Origin: Zhengitettix transpicula
Lineage: Eukaryota; Arthropoda; Insecta; Orthoptera; Tetrigidae
DNA length: 64,000 bases
Assembly (NCBI GenBank): GCA_037074705.1
Contig: CM073596.1
Location: 17,504,501-17,568,500, forward strand
Direction: 5' to 3'
Below, in pieces: positions 34,150 through 45,907 of this stretch. Positions within the stretch are counted from its first letter, which is position 1; every line of letters begins with the position of its first letter. The notes under the pieces were generated by a model. That model had not been told where the DNA came from, searched no databases, and saw only the letters and a list, made by a program, of their open reading frames with translations. The position numbers and the translations under genes were made by a program.

Positions 34150-35448
34150 TGTAATAATCCAGCTGTTACTTTTTAATTTGCCACACGTTGTGGTAGCGAA
34201 AATGTAATAATTTTATATGATGGGTTTTTAAATGAAAAATTATAGACTTTAAAACAAACAAAATTGATTAAAAATTAGCAATTATACAATTTAAAATTAT
34301 AAAAAGGATCTCATTATCTCATGGGTCTTTACTGGGTTTGATAACGGACAGAACATTTAACTTAATCAAAGAACCCAACATTTATCTTTAAATTACAAGG
34401 AAACATTTATTCGTCTAGTACATAGACGAAATTAATTATTGACAAACTTATTCTACCAGATTGATTTTAAATTTAAAAAGTTTATTTTATTAACACAAAA
34501 GAAAAGAACGATATCTGACTGTATCTTTTAATTCCGTTTACACATATTAATACCTTGAAATTTTAACTTACGATTACTCAGGAAAATTTGGCTCGTTCAT
34601 TACACACACACTTTATAGACTGGACGTTTAAACACTGACTCGAACACACACTGTTGGTTTGATGAAAGCTGGTTCTCCGTTCGTGAAGCACATCTCACTT
34701 GCTCGTGGTGATAACTACTCGACGCTGGATGCAGTGTCCTGATCTCCTAACATCGAAGACAGTGGCCAAATTATGATATTACAACAGATTAGACTTTTGC
34801 ATACAAAAATGTTTATCGTTGAATAATTTTGCTATTTCTCTGGCAGGCTGCAAAATTTCTCCATTCTCGGTGCTCGCCGTACGCCTCCACAACTCTCACT
34901 CCCCTCCTGACTCCAAAACTGAACTTCGGTGCTCACAGCCCCCTCTCCCACTCTAACTAACTTCCAAAAATCTTATCTTACCTTTATATATCCCAGTCCC
35001 TTCCATTTTCCTTTGTTCCAAAACTACGTCGCAACTGCCCGTTGACAGTTTCCTCCATTATCCCGAGATTTACATTCTGCAGCTGCAGTTCCTTATTTAT
35101 AAAGTAGTTCGCTACTCTGTCTTGTCCCACAGCCGACCATCGAGACAGGTCTAATTTGTCTTTGCACCCTCAATTACTTTGAACTTGTATTCTCACCCTC
35201 ACTCACACGTGCGCTGTTCTAAATTCTTCAGACCGCCCAAACTGCATCCTCAATCCTAAGTAAACAAGTGAACTGTCCAGGCCATTAATCAGAAACAATG
35301 CCTGCCTTAACAGATTTATCTTGCGACAGGCCACCCGCAGATGTCTTGCTTTGAATTCTCAATACCAAACCTAAGTAAACATTACAAACTGTCCCTTCAC
35401 AGTCCAGACCATTTATCAGAAACAATTCCTTTCCTCCAAGGCATTACA
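34150..35448 (-). mobile_element. Solo LTR, family L1 copy 5, doubled 3' end and long U3
   Basis: Minus strand TGTAATGCC ... AAATTATTACA (plus 34203), then a second end GGATTATTACA at plus 34150. Between the two ends the minus strand reads CTACCACAACGTGTGGC, similar to the segment after the LTR at 54020. The donor TCGTAAGTT is at plus about 34566, the acceptor TATCAAACCCAG at plus about 34333, and the TATA box ATATATAAAGG at plus about 34981. The U3 is much longer than in other copies. Confidence 0.7.
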
Positions 35449-36868
35449 CTATATTAAGGAAACTGTTCCAATTGGTAGTGATTCGTTTAATAAATATGCT
35501 TAGAAATAATAAATTAAGATACAGAATTATCAAAAAAATTAATTATTGGTATTATGAATTATCATGTAAAATCTTGCTTTGTTGGAATTTTTAGAAACAC
35601 GTATTGTCAAACTATATCATTTAATTGACTTTACAACACCTGAAGAGGTCCTAATAAGTTAGGGGTGAAACTTTGAGAATGATTTTTTTCTATTATAATG
35701 TTTAAAAATTTAAATTAATAATAAATTTATAACTGAACAGGGTTGATGTTTTAATTTATTTAAGGACGTCATACAAATGTAAGTATTAATAAAAGATTTG
35801 CATCTTAATTCATCATATCTATGCATTTTCTATCATCATCAACTGCACTAGAAAAATTATTATACAACAATATTTCTTTTCAGGTATTTGGCATATCACT
35901 AATTTTATAATCATCACCTGGTTTTTCTCAGAACTCATAAGTTTTATATAAGAATGCATCGTTCCACATACTTATTTTTCTTTCATACTGTGATCGCTGT
36001 ATTTTTTTTCAGATTATTACCTTCTATTACAACTTTTTAAATTTTCTGATAAAAGCAAATAGTTTTCATTTAATACCCTATATCGACCCAGATTATTCAT
36101 CTTAATTATAAAGGCCAAACGTGTCGTAGAAGTGAAGCAGGGTTCGAAATTACTGTCAGAGGTGCTAGCTTCAACGGAGTGATTCCACCAGAAGTCCTAA
36201 GAGATATCCCGATTGTGTTTAATAACCACATCATATCGAATGATGTTGTAAAATGGTATTTTTTCGACTTTTTTCTTTCCATCAGAATCGTTATCGTCCA
36301 ATATTTTTAATATATATGACCTGAAGTGATTAGCATAAATTATGTGCACAGATTCTCGACGTTTCCTGTGCATAAATTGTGATCAGTGTTTAATCTAAAT
36401 TAAAAGTGTTAAGACAGTTTGCTAGTGTTGGATTTGTTAGACAACACAGCAGATGCTTCGGCCAGAAAAGAATCGAGAGGTTGGAAATCTTTTCTTCACG
36501 GCCCGATGCCTGAAAGACAGATAAGTTCACTCACGTAGCTCACGAGAAGCAGCAGCCTCCTCTCCCCATTTCCTCCTTCATACGGCAGCTACCCCTTCTC
36601 CTTTTGCTATTCCCTCATTCTCATTGTGTTGGCTGCGGTCGGCAGGCGAATCTCAATTAAAGCAGCATCGACGTCAGATTCCTGCGAGACGATAGCCAGT
36701 GTCCAAACTCTCTCAAAACCTCAGTTCCATTGAGGAAAATAAAGTTTTCAAATCCGCTATTAACAATTATTTCTTAATTTAATTACAATTAATTCTGCCT
36801 AGAGTGTCATCATTGTTCTCAAAAATATTTTTAATAACACCGTTATCGGCGACATAAATATAATATAT
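35449..36868. other. No recognised gene
   Basis: AT-rich to 36400, then less AT-rich to about 36720. No reading frame long enough to judge and no repeat family recognised. Confidence 0.5.
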
Positions 36869-37817
36869 TGTAATAATTAATAATAAGGCGTTAATTAAAG
36901 GAAAAAAATTTAATACATAAATTTATTTATTTTCACTTTCTGGCTTCTAACTCAGAAACCATTACAATTTAAAATATTAATTTCTCAGGACCTTCACTGG
37001 GTTTCATAATGGACACAACAAATTGATTTAAAAATCTTATTAACAAACAGGTCACATTTACCTAACAATATGTCGATAGAAAGAAATTAAAAAGAAAAGA
37101 AATTAACTTTGATTGACAGTTAAAAGAGAACGAAATCTGACTCTATCCTTTAATTAAGTTTACAATTAATCATTATTTTGGTTTTGTTACTTACATCTAT
37201 CCAGCTGGTACCAGCATTCTTTTGGTTTCGGAAGTACACTATAGCAAAATTATACACTGATTCTAAAAGTCGACGTACAGATTTTACACTATTGATGTCA
37301 AAATTGATAGACTCAAAGGAACTCGGATGATCTTCCCTGAATGTCAGCTATCTGATGTCTGTTTGCCTTCCTTGGCTGGCTATAGACGTAAACTCGCTGG
37401 CTGTATACGTAAAACTGCTTGCTTCCTTCCCTGGCTGGCTATAGACGTAAAAACTGCTTTTACTTAGCGATATTTCCGAGATAATGTTTTTACTTTGTCT
37501 TAAATTCACAACTTTGTTTAATAATACATTAACGACGGCTAGTCTCTACTCCAATATTATTTGTTCCGTCCTCTGAAATGTCCCGCCACCAACTAACAGT
37601 TATATTACTTGTTCTGCTCCTCACGATGTTTTTCCGCGAACTGACTCGTAGTGCTCTCGAGTTTGAGCGTGCATACGCCATTTTTGACTATTCGACAAAG
37701 AAAAGTGAGATCGCTTCTCTCATTGTCGCTTTGTTCGATCAGACCGCTATAATGGATTTCTCAAACAATTCAAATTTTATGTCCAAACAATTAATGGCCT
37801 AATTAATTGGCATTACA
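36869..37817 (-). mobile_element. Solo LTR, family L1 copy 6
   Basis: Minus strand TGTAATGCCAATTAATTAGG ... TTAATTATTACA, 949 bp. The donor ATGTAAGTAAC is near plus 37187 and the acceptor region GAAACCCAGTGAAGG near plus 37000. It is closest to copy 8 (44035-44957). The antisense frame at 37578-37802, which looks like a signal peptide, lies wholly inside this LTR. Confidence 0.75.
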
Positions 37818-38093
37818 ATATATAAAATCAAATTATTCATTTAATTACTTAAATCATTTGTATACATCAAAAACCTTCCTTATAAATGTATTATTTATTT
37901 TTCCTTTTAAATTTATTTATAAACTTCTCTTTACAACGAAGAACGCCGTATCTTATTAGTTGGTGATTGGTTCAAATTCGTGGTATGTCCAAAACCTCCC
38001 AGACGGTTTAATTTGTCACATATACAGAAATAAATTCACTAAAATCGTAGTTTTTTCTTGTATTCCACTTGATGATACGTTTTGAATTAGAAA

Positions 38094-38637
38094 TCTATAT
38101 AATAAAAAAGGATGTATATTTGTATGTATTTACGTTAATTTCTATACCAATTTAAAACGCGTGGACAGATTGAACGGCACTTAGTACACACATTCTTAAA
38201 AACACTAGAAACGGTACTGCGGAGATGAAAATAATTATAATTAAAAAAACGTGATCATTTTGTGTTAAATTACTGCCCGCCAAGAGCTCGACGGACAAAG
38301 GAAATAGTTCACTTTTCCGTAATGAAATAACGCAGTAACATTTTCATTGAATAAAAAGTATAATTTCATCCCGTAATACTCCATCTAATGATAATAAAAA
38401 ACAATACGAAAATCTTTACGATCCTTATGAAAAATGTAAGTTAATTTTCGTTGCCATATAGAGTGACTCCAGCATGGCGACTATTTGTTTACATTGTGAA
38501 TATAGCTAAGAATTTTGTCAATTTAATTTTTCGTGATGTCTAAATATTGAGGGACAATTATATCCTGCAATACTCGAGGAGTATATTTAAATATATACTT
38601 TATCGGGTTTATATAAATATGTACAAGAGAAACGCGC
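38094..38637 (+). mobile_element. Helitron family A, first of a fused pair
   Basis: Starts TCTATATAATAAAAAAGGAT after host A and follows the family to GTACAAGAGAAACGC. There, inside the terminal hairpin, it changes directly into CGCGGACAGATTGCAAC of a second copy. CTAG is missing. Confidence 0.8.
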
Positions 38638-39127
38638 GGACAGATTGCAACAAAAATTAGTACATATATTCTTCAAAACTCGAGAAACGGTACGGTGGCG
38701 GTCAGAAACCCCTAGCATAAATTCCGAAAGAATTATAATTGAAAAACCTGATAATTTTGTCATAAATAACTGCGCGCCAAGAGACCGTGACTTCACAGAA
38801 CATGCAAGGGAAAGACGTTACCACGCAACGAACAAAGGAAATAGTTCCTTTATCCGTAATGAAATAAAGCAGAAATTGATAAAAAAAAGTATAATTATAT
38901 CCTGCAATACTCCATGGAATGATGATAAAAAAACAATACTAAATACTGTATGATCCTTGCAGTTAATTTTCGTGCCTATAAATGACTCATATGGCGACCT
39001 TTTGTTTACATTGTGAATGGATTAATTTAATCTTTCGCAATATCTGAAGACTGAGGGACAATTATATCCTACAATACTCAATACACCATCTAATGATAAT
39101 AAAAGACAATACTAAAGATTATACGAT
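38638..39127 (+). mobile_element. Helitron family A, second of a fused pair
   Basis: Picks up the family about 65 bases from its 5' end (GGACAGATTGCAACAAAAAT) and runs to a repeated CCATCTAATGATAATAAAAG block, then fades. It has neither terminus. Confidence 0.75.
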
Positions 39128-39284
39128 CTGTAGAACTAATTTTCTTTTAAATAACTTGACTTTTGGAAGACTGACATGGCATAAATATTGCACGTACTAT
39201 GATTTTGTCCAATTTTATATGTACTGGAGGAGACATAGAATGATGATAAAATCGGTACCAAATATTTGTTGATCATTTTTAATC

Positions 39285-40787
39285 GACATTGGAGTCTAAT
39301 CCACGGTCATGGATGTAAATGAGTTTAATTATTACATTCAACTAACCGTTTAACTGCCCCAAGAAAGGGTTGGCGGGGGTGTAAATTTTTTTAAACATGT
39401 TAAACGGTTGATTTTTGTAGCGAATAAATATTTGTCGGGGCAATGTCACTGATAATATTTTTACCGATTTTGCTTTTAATTTCAACCCCTTGACACACGT
39501 GAAAGATCACCATTAGGGGTGGGGGTGGAGGGGCGTTACTTGAAAATAAGGTGAATAAATCCCAGATTGAAAATATAGATGAATGTATTTATGACAATGT
39601 GGGAAATACTCGGGGGTTGGCGGTGGTGTGCAGGGGTGTGAGGGACTTGGCGGAGTTGGGCGGGTGAATATATTTTCAAACATGTTAACCGGCTGATATT
39701 TACTTCGAATAAATATATTTCTGCATCAATGAGATTCATAAAATTTATTTACATGTTCTCTGTGTATAATTTCAACCTCTTTCGAGCTTGGGATGGGTGC
39801 ACCTTTAAGTGTGGGCGTGGAGTGGCATTACATAAAAGGAAAACAGAAACTATCGAGATTCGAGTCGAATCCGGGGTTATAGTTGTGACTGAGTTTAATT
39901 ATGACATTCAACTTGCCGTTTAAGTCCCCCAAGCGTGAGTGTTCGGGGGTGGAAATTTTCAAACATGTTAAACGGTCGATATTAGCGTTAAATAATTACT
40001 TCCTGGGGTTAATGACTTTGATAGTTTTTATACCGATGTTGTTTGTGTATAATTTCAATTCCTGTGAGGGAAGCAAGCTTAGGGGTGGGGTGGTGGTACC
40101 CAGAAGCGGGGGTGGACGGGGGTGGAAATATTTCAACATGCTAAAACAGTCGATATTTCAGTCGGATAAATATTTTTAGGGGTCAAAGTTATTGATAGTG
40201 TTTCTACCGATGTTATCTGAATATAATTTTCATCATCTACACCCTGGGGAAAGAGCACCCTTAGGGTTTGGGATGGAGAATACAAATCTACACCGATGGA
40301 GAAAATTTCACCAAATTTCGTACACGTGTTCTTTGCGACCGGGAAACAAACACTGTCGGGGTGAGACGCACCTACCATCCCCAGAAGCGGGGGTGGAAAT
40401 ATTTAAACTTGCTAAAATAGCCGACGGTGGGAATTGCCGCGATGAGAGGGGGCGGGCGGGGAGAGAAAATTTCAAACATGCTAACCGGCCGATTTTTGCG
40501 TCGAATCAGTATAATTCGGGATCAATAGCATTCACAAAATTTCACTACAGGTTATCTGTGTATAATTTCAACTTATTTTAGGCAGTAAGGGTTAGGGGTA
40601 GAGTGGCATTACATGAAATTACGCAAACAATCGAGTTTCGAGTCGAATCCGAAGTTATATTTGTCACCGTGTTTAATTATGACATTTAAATAATTTATAT
40701 AAAAATAACGCAAACACAATCGAGATTGGAGTCAAATTGGGGGTTATAGATATACGACATCCCGGGAAACGCCGGGCACCCAGTTAG
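39285..40787 (+). mobile_element. Helitron family B, expanded by internal modules
   Basis: The 3' end is clear: CCCGGGAAACGCCGGGC, ACCCAG and TTAG (40784-40787) before host T, a one-base change from CTAG. The interior repeats family B blocks several times. ATTTCAACC or its variants occur near 39479, 39769, 40053, 40227 and 40565, and the block GAGTCGAATCC with TTTAATTATGACATT recurs near 39287, 39860, 40632 and 40725. No 5' TC end was found. Non-coding. Confidence 0.75.
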
Positions 40788-41061
40788 TGTGCTATAACTG
40801 ACGAATTATTTCATGTGAGATACTTAAAAAAATTTTGGTTATGTGGATAAATTTCAACTATTTGATAGTAAATGTGTAAAGACTAAGTACCCGTGCAACG
40901 CTGTGTGGTATTAAAATAAAATGTCGTTCATAGAACTGGAACGGTGGACGTAATCTTTTCACTGTTTCACGTATACGTGGACTGCTTCGTTTTAAGTATT
41001 TACACATTCATATTGACCCTGTTCGATAACAGCCACTCATGTTTCAATCATGTGTTAATAT

Positions 41062-41463
41062 TTGAATTCGATTATGTCCCAAACAACATTTTCGACTTCA
41101 ACAACACCAAAGCAAATAACAAGACAGCAGCGACAAGCAGATGTCGGTCGGCCTCCCACAAATACTCCCAAATACTCGCTACCATTTAGTTTCATTTTAA
41201 ATTCCACCCCTGCACCCACAAATACCCACACATCCCCTTGTTTTTGTTTGTTTACAAACAGACTGCAAACGTTACCGCCGCAAAACAAGTTGATGGGTAG
41301 ACAACGGCGACTTTGTTTATCCTGTAGCCACACTGTTTACAACAATGAGCTACAACAATGCAATTGTGCCAACAGCGAATCTCTCATTGGAACGAGGCAA
41401 CTTTCACGTAAAATCCCTACGGATTTACGATCCGTCCCACCCCAGCGAGCATCTATTTATTAG
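41062..41463 (+). CDS. Open frame of 133 codons, doubtful
   Basis: The second in-frame Met (41074) starts MSQTTFSTSTTPKQITRQQR. The product would be Ser/Thr/Pro/Gln-rich, with a Cys cluster CLSCSHTVYNNELQQCNC near residues 98-115 that loosely recalls a zinc knuckle. It is the longest frame in the window clear of repeats but has an overlapping minus-strand frame. I know no homologue, so chance is a fair explanation. Confidence 0.18.
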   Translation: MNSIMSQTTFSTSTTPKQITRQQRQADVGRPPTNTPKYSLPFSFILNSTPAPTNTHTSPCFCLFTNRLQTLPPQNKLMGRQRRLCLSCSHTVYNNELQQCNCANSESLIGTRQLSRKIPTDLRSVPPQRASIY

Positions 41464-41968
41464 CAGTTCTTTTCATCATCCTCGATTTTAGAAGTGAATA
41501 ATTAATAATCCTGACTGAAGCAAATTATTGGTCGCTGTGGAGGCGATGTGACTGTCAATCTGATCATTTTTAAAATTCAGGTCGGAAATATTTCTGTTAA
41601 TTCTCATAAAAGGTGAAATAATTAATGTGTGGATTATTAGAGAAAATTGAATACGCTCCCAGTAATTTAGGAACAGAGGATCGTAATTCAAAAATGAAGT
41701 GTTCAAAAACTTGCATTCTTCAACGAGTTCCTAAATTAATGTCGATAAAAACCTTAGTATACGATAATGGACTATATTCGTTTCGAATTGTAAAAACATA
41801 ATTTATTAAGAGGTAATTCAAAAAAAATTAATGACAATGGGATTATTGTACACACGAGCAGAAAAATAAATATTTATTTATCTATTAAGTTTCATTTACT
41901 CTTTGTGCCTTGAGATTCCGGGCCTAGCAGCAGAGACAACACAATTAAAATGTTTACTAAGTCAGACA

Positions 41969-42038
41969 ATGCATATTTTAAAGTTGGCGACCCTCATCGT
42001 CGGTCCGTTATTGGTTCTGGCCTTCGTCCCGACCTCTG
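41969..42038 (+). CDS. Candidate signal-peptide exon with splice donor
   Basis: ATG in ACAATG context starts MHILKLATLIVGPLLVLAFV followed by PTS. It has a short basic n-region, a hydrophobic core of about 15 residues and a small polar end, as in an insect secretory signal peptide. The frame meets CTCTG|GTAAGC at 42038-42039, a strong splice donor, exactly after this segment. Signal peptide plus donor is the usual first coding exon of small secreted proteins and neuropeptides. No acceptor-side exon could be tied to it and the mature protein is unknown. Confidence 0.3.
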
Positions 42039-42694
42039 GTAAGCTGATGTTCCTCGTCGTTAGGAGAATCCTTTATTGCCATCGAAATACCACAGCAGCG
42101 ACAGCTTCCTCCGAAACAATTGAACTACGGGCTACATTACCGAATTTGAACTGCAATAATAATAGAATATTGTAGTAAACTACATATATCACGTACTTAT
42201 TTTTAAGTTTGTTTTTATGTGTCTAGTTTTAAATTTTTCATTCGTCTTGTTAGGGAAATGATATTAGTAGGAAGCCGCAGATTTCCGGCATTCCTTTTAG
42301 TATTTATTTTAAAGTTCCGCTAAGGGTACTGACCGTGAGAATTATTGCGGTTCTGGAATGACTAACAGCTAGGAGCCAAATACAAAAATTACCGATAACA
42401 ATGACGTGCGAAATGATTCGTTGACCTGGCTGCGCGTGCGAGCTTCATAAAATAAATCACCCCGCCAAGTGACCAATCGAAGGGCAACGGGGGGGAAATT
42501 CCCTGAAAATAAGAGTTATCTTGGGGCGTGATTATGGAAAAGAAAAATTCTTATTGGTGGCTCGGCTACACCACCAAGTTCAGGAGATATCCAAAACGAA
42601 CGATGAAGAAGAGTACCGTGAGAGACGCAAAGGAAGATACATATCTCAGAGCTAGAGAGAGAGAAGCTTAGTCCTCTGGAGTTTTCCATGAGTA

Positions 42695-42906
<212 letters not shown>

Positions 42907-43957
42907 TGTAATAATTTATTAACTAGCTTTTATTATCTTTTGACAATAATTCTGAATATGAATTATGTGGCGTTTTTAAATGAAAAGAACTATTACGTGA
43001 AAACTATTAAACAAGATTTATTAACAATTTTAAAACAAGTATTCAAATTACAAAATATTTGGGATCTCAGGGTCTTGAACTGGGTTTGATAAAAGGCAGA
43101 ATTTATATAATCAAAATCACAAAAATTACATTTGCTTTATATGGGAATCAATGCGTCTGAACATAGACGAAATTTGTTGCTGAAGGAATAATGCTAAAGA
43201 TTGAATTTAAACAATTTCAATTTTTATCAAGAAACAAAGAATGATCTGAATAATTAAAGATCTCATTTTATCGATAATTAAAGAACGATCTGACGTTTAT
43301 CTTTTAAACGTGGTTTACAATGATTTTAAAGTTTTCTTTCTACTTACGGCAGCCCAGGTCTCATTTTAACTTTTCGTGCACAATTTTGGGGATATCACTG
43401 ATTCTAAGTACTCACAGACTCTAATTAGTTGGTTTAAAAATAAATTTGTCGATTCTCGATGATTTACTGCAACCTGGATTTGTAGATCCCGTGGATTTTT
43501 GTTGAAAATGCACCTCATTGGTTTTTTCTGTTGACTGAAGACTAGTTCAATTTCTGCATTTTTGATATAACACTTTCTCGTTCTTTAAATTAGACCTTTT
43601 TCATTCTCGCTGCTGACTGACTAAATTGTTCAACTTTTCGTGTATTAGAATTTTGTGGTCTTTACACCTCGCCGTTCATTGCCTGACTGTACTACTTTTG
43701 TAAAATAGACTTTGCTGGTCTTTATGCCTCGCCGTTCGTTGCCTGACTGTTCGTTCTTTTCGTCTGTTCTATTTGCTGTCTTCTGCCCGACTGTTCGTTC
43801 GTCTCGTAAATTTTGACCGCGTAAAACCTTCTCGACCGATCAACAATACTTTCTTTGCATTGCCGGTTTGTTGCGGCGTCCGCTATATCCACCAATAATG
43901 AGTCCTCTACAATTCAACTTTTCAATTAGAACCATGCCTTGATTACCAATTACTACA
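42907..43957 (-). mobile_element. Solo LTR, family L1 copy 7
   Basis: Minus strand TGTAGTAATTGGTAATCAAG ... AATTATTACA, 1051 bp. A degraded TATA (GGATATAGCGG) lies about 80 bp in. The donor GCCGTAAGTAG is at plus about 43347 and the acceptor TATCAAACCCAG at plus about 43080. It is the closest relative of copy 3. Two units of about 60 bp repeat near 43650-43770. Confidence 0.75.
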
Positions 43958-44034
43958 ATATATATATATTTTAATAAACAACAATGAAGCCTTTAATTAA
44001 TTTAAAGAATTAACCTCTCGTTGAAGCGTCAAAA
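43958..44034 (-). other. Primer-site-like spacer between two L1 LTRs
   Basis: On the minus strand, LTR copy 8 ends in ATTACA and is followed by TTTTGACGCTTCAACGAGAG. That resembles the putative primer binding segment after the LTR at 54020 (TTGGCGTCTTCAACGTGTGG). About 75 bp later LTR copy 7 begins in the same orientation. The unit is thus LTR, PBS-like site, tiny interior, LTR, with no room for gag or pol. Confidence 0.5.
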
Positions 44035-44957
44035 TGTAATGATCAACTGGAAGGCTTTTTTATTAAATGAAACGATCGAAATTAACAAACAAAATATTTA
44101 TTTATTTTGTTGTAATAACTCAAAACAATTACATTTTAAAATATTAATATCTCAGGGTCTTCACTGGGTTTGATAATGGACACAACAAATTGATTTAAAA
44201 ATCTTATTAACAAACAATTCACATTTACCTAAACAATACGTCGATAGAAATAAACTAAAAAGAAAATAAATTAACTTGACAATTCAAATAGAACGAAATC
44301 TGAGTTCTATCTTTTAATTACGTTTACATAAATCTTTATTTTGTAATTTGTTTCTCACATCTGTCCAGCTGGTTCCAGCATCCCTTTTTTTTTCGGAAGT
44401 GCACTATTGCAAAAAAAATTTACACTGATTCTAGTATCGGCTCACAGATTTTACACTCTTTAAGTCACCCTTGATAGGCTCCCAGGAACTCGGATGATCC
44501 ACCTTTTTGTCAGCTATGTGGTTACCGCTTGCCTTGTATGAATCCTGTGATTCATAGATTTGCTAGTCTTTTTACCGCTTGAGACTTAAAACTGCATTTT
44601 TACCATTCCTGGCTGGCTATTGATGTAAACTGCTGACTTCCTTTCCGGGATGACTTCAAAATTAAAACTGCTTTTACTTAGCAAGTTTAGATGTAATGCT
44701 TCCGTGAATGTTTTTACTCTGCCTTCAGCTCACAACATTGTTTAATAATAATACATTAAACCACGGCTAGTCTGTGCTCTAGTATTATTCGTTCCGTTCT
44801 CTGTAATGTCCCGCCACTAACTATCGTAGTCTTGAGTTTTAGCGCGCATACGCCATTTTGACTTTCCGACAAAGTAACAAAGCTCGGCTCTATTGTCGCT
44901 TTGGAAGCTCCTGCCGCTACAATTAAATTTTATTAAAACCAATTAATTGGCATTACA
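44035..44957 (-). mobile_element. LTR, family L1 copy 8
   Basis: Minus strand TGTAATGCCAATTAATTGG ... TGATCATTACA, 923 bp. The donor region ATGTGAGAAAC is near plus 44357 and the acceptor TATCAAACCCAG followed by TGAAGACCCTGAGAT is near plus 44153-44170. Close to copy 6. Confidence 0.75.
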
Positions 44958-45022
44958 ATACATATATATATATATGCCATTTCAGTCATTTAAAAGTCCA
45001 TGTATTTAAAATAATATGAGTT

Positions 45023-45345
45023 CCATAGATCATATAATCTTTCGTACTGTCTTTTATATCATTAGATGGAGTATTGATCGATAGAATTTTACGTTTTACT
45101 CAATCAAAATATTTCTGCTTTATTTCATTACAAAAACAGGAACTATTTCCTTTTTTGTGCAGTATCGTCGTGTAATAACGTCTATCTCGCGCTTGCGATG
45201 ACGTCATGATTTTTTGACGCGCAGTAATTTAACACAAAATGATCAAAATTTTTAATTATAATTCTTTCAACATTTATGCTAAGAGTTTCTCAGCCCTACA
45301 GTACCGTTTCTCTTCTTTTGAAGAATGTGTGTACGAATTTTTGTA
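45023..45345 (-). mobile_element. Helitron family A fragment
   Basis: Internal family A sequence on the minus strand with TGACGTCA (45199-45206) and the AGAAACGGTACTG region. Both termini are missing. The 5' side stops where the L2 LTR begins at 45351. Confidence 0.8.
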
Positions 45346-45350
45346 TATAT

Positions 45351-45907
45351 TGTAGATTTCTACAGTTTGTAATGTACTTCTTTTAAAAAAAGTCAGCGTA
45401 ATTATTGAGGTCAGAGCATTATTTGGTGCAAGAATGTAGAGACTGTGAAGGTTGCTACTCGATTATTGTCGCGATTATTACTTTAGCGGTAACATTCAGA
45501 GTGGTTTTGGAGTCTGACCGCAGTGGTCACGGCAGTCTGTTTTTGGAGCCTGACCGCAGTGGTCACGGCAGTCTATTTTTGGAGCCTGACCGGAGTGGAC
45601 ACAATGTCCAACACATTTTAAGTAATAAGAAGTATAGCTTACTTTGCAAATGTCGTTTATGTTTAAGCATTTCAGAACCACCACATCCATGTCCAGTCCC
45701 TGTCCCCTCCTTCCATTTTCTATATATCATACTGCTCCTAGGTTTCCATCAAAGAATAACTTAGCCAATAGAGAAAGAAAAAACTGCCAGCCGAGAACCA
45801 AAGCGGTTTGGTACTGATGCAAAACGACAAAAACGCACCCACTGAAAAATACTACCGGAATGTCTTGAAATTATGACAATTCCCCGCTTCGAACTAAACG
45901 CGTTACA
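45351..45907 (+). mobile_element. LTR-like repeat, family L2 (3' end provisional)
   Basis: Starts TGTAGATTTCTACAG next to TATA and shares AGGTCAGAGCATT, GCAAGAAT..AGAGACTG and GACCGGAGTGG with the inverse of 55577-56286. The end is placed at GCGTTACA (45907), which matches the family's TTACA ending, but the last 250 bases align poorly. Confidence 0.55.
45505..45610. repeat. 36-bp tandem repeat, three units
   Basis: TTTTGGAGYCTGACCGSAGT recurs at 45505, 45541 and 45577, each with a GTGGTCAC-type palindromic core in the first two units. The related LTR at 56070-56120 has a single diverged unit. Confidence 0.9.

Larger units (their letters stand above)
40788..42694. other. Unassigned, with two weak coding candidates
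   Basis: Apart from the frames at 41062-41463 and 41969-42038, nothing is recognisable. CTAAGTACCCGTGCAACGC near 40884 resembles an inverted, degenerate Helitron terminus without a body. Confidence 0.4.

Noticed and set aside
37578..37802. Frame with a signal-peptide-like start (MSRHQLTVILLVLLL)
   Set aside because: It lies wholly inside an L1 LTR on the antisense strand. The sister LTR at 44035-44957 does not keep the frame.
40884..40905. Inverted, degenerate Helitron-like terminus (CTAAGTACCCGTGCAACGC)
   Set aside because: The hairpin is incomplete and no family body follows, so a Helitron cannot be supported.
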